Positions 11,368-22,500 of a stretch of DNA of 64,000 bases are shown here, piece by piece; the first letter of the stretch is position 1; each line of letters starts with the position of its first letter. Below the pieces are notes generated by a model that did not search any database, was not told where the DNA came from, and was given only the letters and a program-made list of their open reading frames with translations. The stretch spans positions 4,402,001 to 4,466,000 of the forward strand of contig OZ199839.1 in the NCBI GenBank assembly GCA_964304625.1, given 5' to 3'. Origin of the DNA: Kudoa neothunni. Taxonomy: Eukaryota; Cnidaria. The position numbers were made by a program, and so were the translations under genes.

Positions 11368-14300
11368 CAGGCACGTGCCGTGGGTAATTGCTCGGGGTAG
11401 GCAGCCGCTGCCTTGGTACAAGAAAATTGCAACTATTTATATCTGTATATAGGAAACTAAAAAATATCTAAACTATAAATAATTTTTTAAGGAAATTAGG
11501 TTTGGATTTAATATTTTAAGAAATATTGTTCAATAAATTTTTTAATAACTTTTTACCGGGAATTGTAATTCTTAGGTTGAATTTGTAGACTAAAGACAAA
11601 AACATTAAAAGTATATATAGAATTTTTCAGGATTTTGAAATGTTTATTTGAGTAAATTTATTGCTTATGCGTGAGAACGCAATTAATTTAAATTCTATCG
11701 ATTTATTGGGAATATGGACGTCTCTTTATCAAATTAAATAGGCTACAATAACAATCGAACGATATATTTTTATATTTTAACGATTTATATATCAAGAAAT
11801 TAATAATACTTCATTCTTATATAATTATTATGGAGATCATATCTAGTTAACGCTATAAAACATTCTTTATTTAAATTTGCAACCCTGTTCTATGATACGT
11901 AAACATCTAAATTAGCTAATAAAGAGATTCTTTTACAATATTTTAGAATCCAAACCAACAATGTCTCGATAGGACAAAATAAAGCGGATAAATTATTGAT
12001 ATATGTTAAAATTATAAAAATATTTGAAAGTTGGGTCTTGTTCCATCCTGTTAAGTCTTTCTTTTTCAACCGATATTAATGCAAGGGAAGGAAAGCCGTT
12101 GGTTTGCCATCCTGTTTCTTGTGTAGCTTTTAATTCGTTTCAACGCAGAAAACGACCTTTCTACAGAAACGGTTGTTGCTTGCAGGAATCGTTAAAATTA
12201 ATTGTAACAATTTGACAACTTCAGGAAATGTTTGGTCCAGTTGATTTTGGAAGATAAAATCGAGCAATGTTGTATGGGACTTTTTCAATGAATACATGTG
12301 CATTATAAATTCCTGCCAAATCAGCTTTCAGTCTTTAAAACGTCCAAAAAATTTTCCATAATTCCTTTGCAGGCTTTCAAGAGCGCTCGTGTCAACTTGA
12401 CATGATAAATTGTCAAAGTTATTTACATTAAGTCAATGAAATGAAACTTGAGATTTTCGACATCATTAAATCTCGTTCCCAGATTCTTTACTATATCACT
12501 GGCTATTGTATCAAATAATCTCGCTCTTTCATTTTTTATGTCACATTGAGGGCGAAGGATGGATCTAATTAAAGTTCATTTTTCTTGGCAATATTTTTCG
12601 AACTTATAATACAATAATTCAAATTTTGTGTGCATACTCCTCAAGTGTTGTTATTGTAACATTGATCCTTTCAATACAATACGCAATGTCTATCATTTTC
12701 GTCTGCAATATATTGAAGAGCGCGTCAGTTAACACGAAAATTTCATTGTATATCATCAGTAAAAAGTATGTTGAGTCGTTTTTTAGCCAATTGTAAAGTC
12801 CATTACTTCGAAGTAAAGTGTCTGAATCCCATAATGAGGGATTGCTGTTCATATTGTAGAAAAGTTTGCAAAGATCATCGTGATACTCTAATATCATCTG
12901 CACCAACTTTGAATTTGAATTCCATCTCGTTGCCGCTGCTGTTGGAATGCGTCTCCGCACAATTTCATCAAGAAATTGAACCCGTTTAGTTGAATTTTTG
13001 AAAAAGGAGAAAGTGCTTCATTGGTCTTGAAAAAACTCGTACAATCAGGGATAAATTTGGCCGATTGTGACAACACAAGATTTAACTTATGGGCGTAACA
13101 GTGAGTAAACAGCGCGGTCGATATCTTTTGTCTAACTTTCGACTGAACTCCATTTTAAATGGCGAGGCCATAGCTATCGCTCCATCATACGTTTGTGCGA
13201 TTAATTTCTCTTCAATGTTGTATTTATATATGTTTTTAAATACGCATTCCGTTACACCATCCGCTGTTCTGTCACGTAGAATATCAAATCCAATGAAAAC
13301 ATCCTTAATTTTTGATCCCAATACGTATCTCAATATTGTCGAACATTGAGATGTGCATGAGATATCGGTCGTCTCATCCACTTCTATCGCAACGAGCGGA
13401 GCCTGTGCTAATTCCTCTTTAATATTATTCTCCAAAACCATCTTTATAGCCTCAATCAGATCATTTTGAATCCTGTTGGAAATACCAGAAGACTGATGAA
13501 TTCTGTAAGTGACAAGATAATTTTTCGTCGAATTTTGCGGTATAACTCAACAACTCCAAATAATTACCACGATTTAAGGACAGTTTGTGTTCATGATCAC
13601 CGCGGAAAGCAAGTTCTTGTTTAATCAAAAAGCAAACTGCACGGATCAATGTTTTCAATATCTCTCTGTTATCCTTAACATTTTTATTGTGAAGTTCAAT
13701 CGAAATATTTTTCTGTTTATCAAGGGAGACAATCTACTCGTACAGATCCAAATGTTTTCCATGAAACTTGACTTTGATAGTGTGTGTTGCGGATCGCTCA
13801 TGTTTATTTAAAAGCGATTGGCAAATTATTCAAGTCGAAATATCCTTCTTTGATCCACACACTTTCACTAGTCACTGAAAAAAAGCAAACAAGGGAAGCA
13901 AAAAAGCCTTATTGTTGTAGCACGCCCACATAACCACTCTTTTTTTCTCATACCATGAAGTATTAAACGTCCTGATAATTGTCTTACCTTTCAGTTGTTT
14001 AAGTTCTTTAAGATCAGGTGTCGGTCTACCATTACTTATAATTTGTAATTTATCTTCATAAGAAAGTTTTGAAAACTCTTTAAGATATCCGATATCCATA
14101 TTTGAAGAGATTAAGTAAGATTAACAGAGGCGCGGGCTCTTCTTACAAGTAGGACAATAATTAGTATTAACTTTGGGCGATATTCCCAGTATAGTTGTCA
14201 TATAGATTATCGTATTTTAAAAAATTACCTTTAATTAAAATTAAGAAAAAATTTGAAGAAACAGAACAATTTATTTGAATTAATAATGCACGCGCAACTG

Positions 14301-14637
14301 GAATATTTTAGAAAGATCACGTGACTCAACCGCAGGCAGAATTTATACTGCCTACGGTCGGCCATTAAAAACGCAGTGATGCGCAGAATGATGCGGCACG
14401 TGCTAGTCACGAAATTTTACATGGATTTTATATAACGATTAGAAGGCAGAGACGACTTGTGCCTATCTTGCTACTAATACCTCGAATTTTTTTCTAGCTT
14501 TATAATAATATTTAAATAATTATTGTAGTTTTGAGATAAAAGGAATTTTATCTTTAAAAATTAGTTAATTTTTCCCCAAATTTTTATTCATCAAGGTAGG
14601 CACTGCCTACCTTGCCTACCCTGACAGCACGTGCCTG
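11368..14637 (-). mobile_element. hAT transposon (DUF4371/TTF-finger type) nested in Tigger
   Basis: Both ends carry CAGGCACGTGC in inverted orientation, followed inside by related GGTAGGCA sequence. The 8-bp target duplication TAATTAAT is perfect (11360-11367 and 14638-14645). The interruption of the Tigger element on either side fixes the order of events: Tigger first, hAT later. It holds one broken transposase gene on the minus strand. Confidence 0.9.
12030..14099 (-). pseudogene. hAT transposase, DUF4371 type, broken
   Basis: Starts MDIGYLKEFSKLSYEDKLQI at 14099, followed by a TTF-type finger region with SWYEKKRVVMWACY. The DUF4371 / RNase H-like part contains VEIDETTDIS, QCSTILRYV and AQTYDGAIAMASP (13082-13441), where relatives have VDETTD...QLS...RYV and GAS.M. 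A later piece around 12619-12960 reads RRRIPTAAATRWNSNSKLVQ, equal to the family's 'TRWNSR' block. Near 12060-12160 the hAT dimerisation block VERSFSALKRIKSYTRNRM is visible. The pieces lie in different frames with several stops and shifts, so the gene is dead. Relatives are the ZMYM / P52rIPK-like genes of animals. Confidence 0.85.
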
Positions 14638-14928
14638 TAATTAATGTTCAATGCGCATGCGCCAAAAGTGTCGATTATCCACCACTGCCGGATAATCGAC
14701 ACTTTTCCTCCAGTCCCATAGGGATTACGTTTTACCCGTCCACCCACTGTAACTCTATATCTCGTTAATTTTTTAATCGATTATAAATTTGGATACTGCT
14801 AAATAATAATTACATTAATATCTCGTAAAATACGTGTAAAAATATTTATGAATAAAAAAATTTAATATGAAATTGCTCAGTACTGCCAAGTAATTCCATA
14901 TTGAGCAGTAATTCTAGAGCCCAGAAAT

Positions 14929-15040
14929 CCCGTTTTGATTCGACATTACGTGGTAAATTTGACCATGTCAAGGATACAGAATGATCCCGTTTGATTCGAC
15001 ATTACGTGGTAATTTGACCATGTCAAGGATACAGAATGAT
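14929..15040 (+). repeat. Tandem duplication, two copies of about 56 bp
   Basis: Copies at 14929-14985 and 14986-15040 are identical apart from two single-base homopolymer length differences (TTTT/TTT and AAA/AA). The near identity shows a recent duplication, or an assembly artefact. No larger repeat surrounds it. Confidence 0.85.
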
Positions 15041-16237
15041 GTTGAAGAGAATTTGAAATCATCAGTTGTAATAATTCAATAAATCAATGAAGAGTTTAAA
15101 ATGAACAGCTTAGAAATTTGACCTTAGTAATAGAACAATTATGTCTTGGTAAAACATATACATTTAGATATGAGGAACATTCAACCCTCGATAGAATCTT
15201 TTAGATGGAAGAAAACTTCCAGCTACTACGTCTCTAACAAACGAAAGCGTGAATGAATGAGAGACATCATTGGTGGTCTAATTTAATAGTGGGCCATGCG
15301 CCAGTATCTCTGATGATGACTGTCAAAGAAGTAATAATCGTCAACGGTCAACCTAAAATTAAGGATGTCTTAAGAACTATTAGACAACCTTTGCAAGCCA
15401 AGGTCCAGAAGGTCTATATGATTTACATCCTGCTACGGATCGAAAATCAGCATTGTAAAAGAGAGGGACCACAGATTAAAATGGAGGGCAATTCTCTAAA
15501 GATAAAATGAAAAACAGACAAACCTTATTTCATTATGTAAATGAATTTATGTTAAAAGGGAGCCAACAAATGGTTTAATCGAATTTGTATTGCGTAGCAA
15601 GTTGGCGCTTCCAATTTACTACGCATTACCGAGGCACGACTGTAGTATTATCATCACGTTGTTTAAATAATTGTTTCTACAAATTAAAATTAAGGGTCGA
15701 CGAATCAATCGCACTTAACCTTAACATCATTTTTGTACAAAATTTTTTATTTAATATACTTTTTATTATAACCGAAAACATGGGTGATAAATAAGAGGAT
15801 TAAATTGCAAGAGCTCACATTAAAATTAGGTTTTGTTGGCATGCGTCATGACGGCTCTAGGGCATCTTGGAACTCAGTCCCCATTTTAGTGCCCACGACC
15901 CCTCACCTACTGTATAACATATTCTAAAAAATTAAATCTGTATGCAGCTTTAAAATAAGAGTTTCTGGGATTAAAAATCTACATCGCACAAGGGTACAGG
16001 TCGTGTAGGGATAAAATTATTGAGCCAATGCCCCTGCCTTAAATAGTCATGCGCCGCCACGTGGCTGCAATAGTAGTGTTAGTTGCGTTTTGGAGGGGTT
16101 TGAATCTCTCTTTTCACTTTAACTGAATCATATATAGTTAAGATAATTTTTGAATTTATATCGCTGAGGTTCATGGGAAATGCGACTGTGTTCAACCTGT
16201 CGGAAATATCAAATGATTTGGGTACAAAAATTTACTT
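15041..16237. other. Intergenic stretch with an unrecognised frame
   Basis: An 85-codon frame at 15253-15510 (+), starting MNERHHWWSNLIVG, has a fairly protein-like composition but no recognised motif, and its upstream sequence contains stops. It may be a fragment of a decayed gene. Otherwise nothing is seen, apart from a short stretch near 15891 (GCCCACGACCC..TACTGTATAA) that resembles 9306-9332. Confidence 0.25.
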
Positions 16238-16961
16238 TTGACAACTCTTAATCTGACTAAAGAAGAGATCAGGCACTGTTACAATAAATGCTTGAAAAGT
16301 ATGCTCGATCATAAAGTTATTGCCGTTCCCACTGACACAATTTACGGAGTTGGCTGTATTCCATCCTCTGACATTGCTATCAACAAAATATCAATGAAAG
16401 CTAGAGATTTAGATAAGCCATTAGCATTGTGCGTATCCGATTTCGAATCAATTTACAAGTAAAAATCTATCAAGTTACATACAAGTAATAGAACCTCCTA
16501 TATAGATGGTCCGAGTGTAACTTAACACACGACGAACTTTCACTTTTCTTCCTGGAAAATGTACTCTCATATTCAAGCGTTCGTCGCTCTCTATAGTCAT
16601 TAAATCCTGGAAATCAAACAATTGGCTTTCGAATACCTGAGGAGGATTTATCGTTAAGCTTTGCTCGCAATTACCCGAGAAATCGCTTGTGTTAACAAGC
16701 GCTAATATTAGCAATTCGATGAGTTCGCTTGTTCCTCAAGTTTATTAGACTTATTTTGTATTATCGGTGATATTTTTTAGGATTTTGAAAAATTAAATGA
16801 CGTATTGATGTTATTGTGGACAAAGGAAGTCCACTATCAGAGGATGGTTGTCGCCTAGGTTCAACTGTGATAGATATTTCAACGATCATCTCTTTACGAT
16901 ATTAAGAGAAGGTTCAAATTGCTCTCATTACAAGGAAATACTCACCAAGTTTAAAATATAA
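16238..16961 (+). pseudogene. YRDC: YRDC/Sua5-like threonylcarbamoyl-AMP synthase gene, decayed
   Basis: YrdC/Sua5 proteins make threonylcarbamoyl-AMP for the tRNA t6A37 modification. The first frame (16238-16462) has VIAVPTDTIYGVGCIPSSD and KARDLDKPLALCVSD, the substrate pocket signature. Splice-like signals allow an intron of 47 nt (GTAAAA..ATAG) after SIYK. Downstream, in different frames, come LPGKCTLIFKRSS (family LPGPVTLV), IGFRIPEEDLSL (VGIRIPDH), SLVLTSANIS (LALTSANLS), DGCRLGSTVIDIS (CRLGSTVVDLS) and FTILREGS (FGIIRPG), then a stop at 16959. Order and spacing follow the family, but at least four shifts lie too close together to be introns. It also lacks an ATG at the expected place. 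It is probably a pseudogene; repeated single-base sequence errors are the alternative. Confidence 0.8.
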
Positions 16962-17369
16962 ACAGATCTAACATTTTACCAGTAGAAATTAAAACAGCTT
17001 ATTCTACTCAGTTGCGACGGTTGTTGTGGATCTTTTGTATTTTGGGTGGTTTCTTTTTGTTTCTCCGATATTATTTTAATAAATGTTCAATTCTTGAATG
17101 GTAGACGTTCAATTGAAACTTGGTTTTCTGTAATTCCTTCCAATATATGCATTGATTGTCATGATGCACTTCCTAATTAATCATAAATTAAACCTTAATA
17201 CAATGAACAATATTATTAACTATTTAATCGAAGGTGTGAAAACTAATTTTTGAGAAATAGTGAATATTTTAAATAGTTAAATAAATGTTATTCTATTTCA
17301 ATTTTTTATAATTTTCTCAATTATTTTTAGCCCATCAGTTAACACTTTTATAAGTGCTGTATTTTCTAT

Positions 17370-17470
17370 CACGCTCACTCAGACTCAGGATAAACACACG
17401 CGGCCCGTTCAAGTCCGACTGCAATAGTATAGAGGTTGCTTAACAAGGCGGTGAAGCCGCCGCTAATTTA
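17370..17470. repeat. LTR-like fragment (related to sequence near 57.2 kb)
   Basis: A locally GC-richer patch with CACGCGGCC, AGAGGTT and a GGCGG..GCCGCC pair in the same order as 57220-57295 beside the Ty3/gypsy-type fragment. It could be a remnant of the same repeat family, for example a solo terminal repeat. Similarity is patchy and the boundaries are unknown. Confidence 0.25.
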
Positions 17471-17548
17471 TATATTATTTATAATCTCCAACTATGAGCT
17501 AATGAGTTATTTTGTACACTTAATGTCATACATTATCTACGATGCTAA

Positions 17549-19524
17549 CCCATAGCGGGTTTTCGTTGCTTTTTCGGCTCTGGTATATGACCGCCATAAA
17601 AACTTTCATTATTTTTAAAATTTTATTATTTTTTTCCCATCAATAATGAATGCATTTTTTATTTATTACTAAAGTATAATTATAGTTAATAATGTATTTG
17701 TAAAGATATGATAATAAATAACTCATACCTTGTGCTTAGGTTATAATGCAACAAAAAATTATGATATAAGTCTCTTTGAAGAGTATTTTTGTAAATTTAG
17801 AAAATTATATTTAGTTGTATGATATAAATTCAATTTAAGAACTAAAGACTTATCTAAGATAAGTTATAACGGATGTAATGTGAAGCCATAAAAGCAACGA
17901 AGAACGACCGGCATGCTAAATCCCAATAATCCCACATTTGTTGCTTGAGAGATGAGGTATAGGAATTTGATCGACGCAGTTGATGAAATTGGTAATAATG
18001 ATGATGAAATTAATTGCATCGATGTTGTAACATTACCCCCTGAAACAGTCGATATTTTAACGGACGAAGAAGAAAGTTTTGTCAGCCTAGATTCAGACAA
18101 TGTTGACATCAGGAATGTCCCCGAAGTTTGCGGGGAAGTTGAGATATTTTCAACATTAGATGATGGTCAGACTGCTGAGAACTTCAGTAGGCTAAGTGGA
18201 AAAATTCTTCATTCATCAAATTATCACCGATGCGGAAACTAATGTTTTTTCACAAAACAAAATGAATTGCCAACAAACGTTTCGCTCGAAAAATACGATT
18301 CACTTGAAGCATTTTATGGATTTTTTGATGAAAGTTTATTGATGCACATTGTTAAACAAAGTAATCTGTACGCTCGCCAGAAGAATGACCATTCTTTCCA
18401 CTTATCGTTAAAGGAACTAAAATCATTCATTGGTATTTGCTACTGTCTGGATATAATAAATTATCCCAACAACATATGTATTGGGAATCTGCAATGGACT
18501 CTGGAGTTGATATAGTCAGAAAATGCATGTCCTATAAACGCTTCAAGACTATAAAATCATATATTCATTTTAATAATAACGCCAATTTAGATCCTGAAGA
18601 TAAGCTCTTCAAACTTACACCAATAATAAAAAAACTGAATGAAAATTTTAAGAAATTTGGTATTTTCCATAATAACGTTTGTGTTGATGAACAGATGGTT
18701 CCGTATACCGGTCACCACTCATGCAAATGTTTATGAGAGGAAAACCAATTCGGTTTGGTTTTAAGCAGTGGATGTTGACCTCTGCGGATGGTTTTGTGTA
18801 TAGCTTTGACGTTTATACAGGCAAGTCAGCGAAATATGATAAATATTTTGGCCTCGGTGGCAGTGTTGTGCTGAATTTTGCGGACGATCTTAAGGATAAA
18901 TCAAACGCTCATATTTATATGGACAATTTTTTTACATCCTATAAATTGTTCGTGAACTGAAGAAAGATCCCTCAAAGCAACCGGCACCGTGAGAACCAAT
19001 CGTACTTCCAAATGCCCGCTTACAACAAATAAAGTGATGGAAAAATAAATTGTTAAACCATATTCGGAATATCGTAACATGTTTAATTAGCATAAGTGAC
19101 CATGAAAAACTACCAGAACATCGTCCCTATCCAAACTCCAAGCGTCATCATTGTGCAAAAAACCTTGCTTAATACCCATCCTGCAAAAAAGAAACGTAGA
19201 TGTATAGTTTGTAAAAAAACTACAATACATTTATGTACGAATTGCCAATGTTATATGCACATAAAATGTTCAATAAAATTTCATAAGGCATAATTATTTA
19301 CAATTGTTCACTTTAAACCAGCTGTTATTTGTTTACCGCAAACACAACCTGCTACTGGAAATCGCACGTCGGTAGTTTTTCGTTGCTTTTTCGGCCAATA
19401 CTAATTCAATTGTAATTCATTAAATATTTAATATTTCAAAAATCTATTGCATCAGTGTTAATTATTAATGATTTAATACATATATAAGTTATAAATAAAA
19501 TCTAAACATTGGACCCGTTATGGG
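17549..19524 (+). mobile_element. piggyBac element, older copy
   Basis: Ends are CCCATAGCGGGT (left) and, complemented, CCCATAACGGGT (right). The right flank is TTAA (19525-19528) and the left is CTAA (17545-17548), one base from the piggyBac target TTAA. Subterminal copies of TTTTCGTTGCTTTTTCGGC occur near both ends. The element holds a broken transposase related to the better-preserved copy at 54.4 kb. Confidence 0.85.
17952..19293 (+). pseudogene. piggyBac transposase, broken
   Basis: The acidic N-terminus (IDVVTLPPETVDILTDEEE) parallels that of the second piggyBac copy (IDIVIIPPERVDVVTDNE). The DDE domain is recognisable as FHNNVCVDEQMVPYTGHHS (first Asp), GKPIRFGFKQWML, GLGGSVVLNF and IYMDNFFTSYKL (second Asp). 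A C-terminal cysteine-rich domain (CIVCKKTTIHLCTNCQCYMH) ends at 19293. Coding is spread over frames at 17952-18242, 18267-18515, 18437-18736, 18721-18960 and 19096-19293. Between 18960 and 19096 the segment with the third Asp is largely lost. This copy is therefore dead and older than the 54.4-kb one. Confidence 0.9.
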
Positions 19525-19534
19525 TTAAATAATA

Positions 19535-22500
19535 GGTACATGCGTGTGGTAATGTCTATTGGCCCGGCAGATCAGTTTCACGATTTTGTAATCTTTCAAG
19601 AGTAAAATTAGGATTTTAATTGCCTAACTGTTAAATTGCAACGTTTACGAACACATTTTTTAATATTCGAGTCGCTCAAGCTCAAGTGGGAATTGTTACC
19701 GGCACAGCTTGATTATCGTTTTCAAATATTATATATTTAACTTATATTATATTTTTTTCGCCGAAATTTGAGAATAAATTGATCTGGTGATCGCATCTAA
19801 ATTAAACAGTGACGTTGAATTTTACGAACCTGTGTTTGTGTGTAGTGTGGTTATTCATACGCAATGAACAGCAACGAAAGTGGTGGAAGCAACCATGATG
19901 TTAAAACTAACGAGAATAGTTTTTTCAACGTTGGTGATACGTTAATAGCTTTGAAGAGTTAAAGTGAAAATTGAACAGTTGGAATTACTCGATAAATATA
20001 CGATGTCCATATTAGATTGCAAAACCACTGAGAGTGGCCAAAAACGTTGTGATCGAGTGTTAAATCCATTATTAAAATATTATCAATTAAAATTTTTCTG
20101 TATTCACCACGGAAAAAAGGTAAATCGTTTATTTTATTAATATTATTTTCATTTAAGGTTAATTATGTTTTGTCTTTAGAAATATTTTTATTTAGTTGTT
20201 AAGTTCTTTATTGGTTTTATTATTTTAGAGAAAGCGATCAACTGGTCAACGTAATACGAACTCTTATTATAAAGGATGCCCAATGTTTTTAAGGTTTCTA
20301 ATTGACGCAGACGGCAAAAAACTTGTGTTAAAATCTCTTAATTTATCACATAAATACGAGTCTCTTAGTTTACCCCAAAAATTTTTAGGAAGAAGGGAAA
20401 TATGTTATATTGAAAAAGTTAAGAAACATTAAATATTCAATTAAATCCCATTCAGCCACACTTGATTTTTTGCTAACTCCAAAAAATAAATCAAGTGTAT
20501 TCATTGAAGTGCTAGAAGGTGGAAATAATTTTAAGAGTCTATTTTATCATGATTTAGACATGAAAAAATGCTTAACAGCTTACCCCGAAATAATATTTGT
20601 TGTCGCCACATATAAATTATTATATTGTAGGGCTACAGTTTATTTTCTTGTGGTAATGGATGGAAGAGGAATGAGCGAGATAGTGGCAACAGGAATCCTC
20701 ACTGAAGAAACAGAGGAAATACTATCAGGGTTTATTTAAACAATGTAAAAACGTAACCCAGTGATAGAAAACGAGACTAAAATTTTTATGACAGATAAAG
20801 AAATGATGGAGCGAAAAGTTTGAAAAAATATTTCCCAAATGTTAACATTCAATTATGTCTTTATCATGTCTTAAAGGCATTTAATCGTGAAATCAAAGTA
20901 GAGAAAATGAACATTAATTCTAAGGAAAAAGAAATTTCTCTATTTTATCTACAAAAAAATCTCATACGCCAAAAAATTTGAAGAATATAATTCTATAAAA
21001 AACGATATAAGGATAACCTAGGAGAAAACGTTTATCGTTATTTTAGAAATAATTGGCATACAATCAAAGATGAATGGGTTATTGGTTTACGGAGATACGA
21101 TGGAATGTTCCTAAATTTTAGCAATAACAGAATTGAAAGTGTCAATTCCAAAATGAAAAAAGTGATTCCATTATTTTCCTCTTTTGAATAATTTTTCAAG
21201 AAATTTCTAGTTTACAAAAATACTTCAAGAATGGAGAAGGATAATAAGGCTGTTCAAGAAATTTTAAAGACATCTCAAAAATTTATGGATCGTGATATAA
21301 TCGAGTGTTATAATTTTTTGACAAAATAGCCATTCCAAATGAATGTGCTAAAGTTCACCTATTGCTAGAAAACATCGTCGATGAAACTACTCCAGATGGT
21401 TTTAACGCGTCTACTAATGATAAATGTGATTGTCCATTTGGAATCAGCATGAATTTACCATGCTGCCACATATTTACATCTCGGAAAACGTGTAATCTTC
21501 CACTTTTTGATAAATCGTTGTGCTCTCAGAGATGGACGACAAATTACTTTATTGAAAATTCGAGATTAAAAGAAAATGTTTGTAAAAATAATGATGTCGA
21601 CTTTGAATGCGATTCGATTTCTTTCAGTTCCTTATCCAAAAATGTTCAATATTCAGAACAAAAAAAAATTCAATGAAGGTTCTAGATTGGTGAAAATTGT
21701 CGCTGCCAGAATCTCAGAAAAAACAGGTCCTGAATATAATTATTGGATTGATAAGCTGAAACAGTTAACGGAAGACAATGAAAATATTAAAAAAATTCCG
21801 CGAAACAAACTTAGCGATGATGACTCTATATTCTATATGTGAGGTCTCAACAACCTCAATCGAAAACATCACACTGTCTAGAAATGTTTTTCTATGTAAT
21901 ATAATGCAATATTAATTTTGATGTATTTAGATTCAGAATTACCTCAATGTCCTATAAACGAAAGTCAACAACTGTAAAACGGAATCCCTGCTAAAAGATT
22001 TATTCTAATTATAGGGAAAAATCAAATAATAATGAAAAAAACATTTACAATATCTGGTGAAAATAATAAAATTGCAAGTAATACAAAAGTTAATTATATT
22101 TTTGAAATAAAATGCAGAATTAATTCTGACCTCAAAATTCAATACAAAGGCCGCCCGAAAGGTTCATCTATGACTGTAATTGGTAAAAAAGATCTAAAAT
22201 ACACATGAATTCGTTCATGAATTTAACTGAAATGCAAAAAATTTCGACTATATTATAAATTAGAAATTTTTTAAATCATTGATAGTTATGCCGAGCTGGT
22301 TTGTTGATAAAAATATTGCAAAAAAAGCTATGGTTAATAAAGAAAAAATCGATGTAAAGCACGTCGAGGTTTTTCCTAATAACGTAAGTGACGCAATTCT
22401 TGACCAGAGGGTTTAAAATGATAAAATATTTCCTTATTTTACTGATGATACCATTAATAATATTATAACTATTATAAACAACGAAACTATTGTTGGTTAT

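Larger units (their letters stand above)
9528..14749 (+). mobile_element. Tigger/pogo (Tc1/mariner superfamily) element carrying a nested hAT
   Basis: Terminal repeats CAGTGGGTGACGG (left) and CAGTGGGTGGACGG (right, complemented) are bracketed by TA on both sides (9526-9527 and 14750-14751), as expected for the superfamily. A subterminal motif GTCGATTATCC/GGATAATCGACAC recurs near both ends. The element encodes a broken transposase on the plus strand and was split by a hAT insertion at 11368-14637. Without the insertion it would be about 2 kb, typical for Tigger. Confidence 0.85.
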
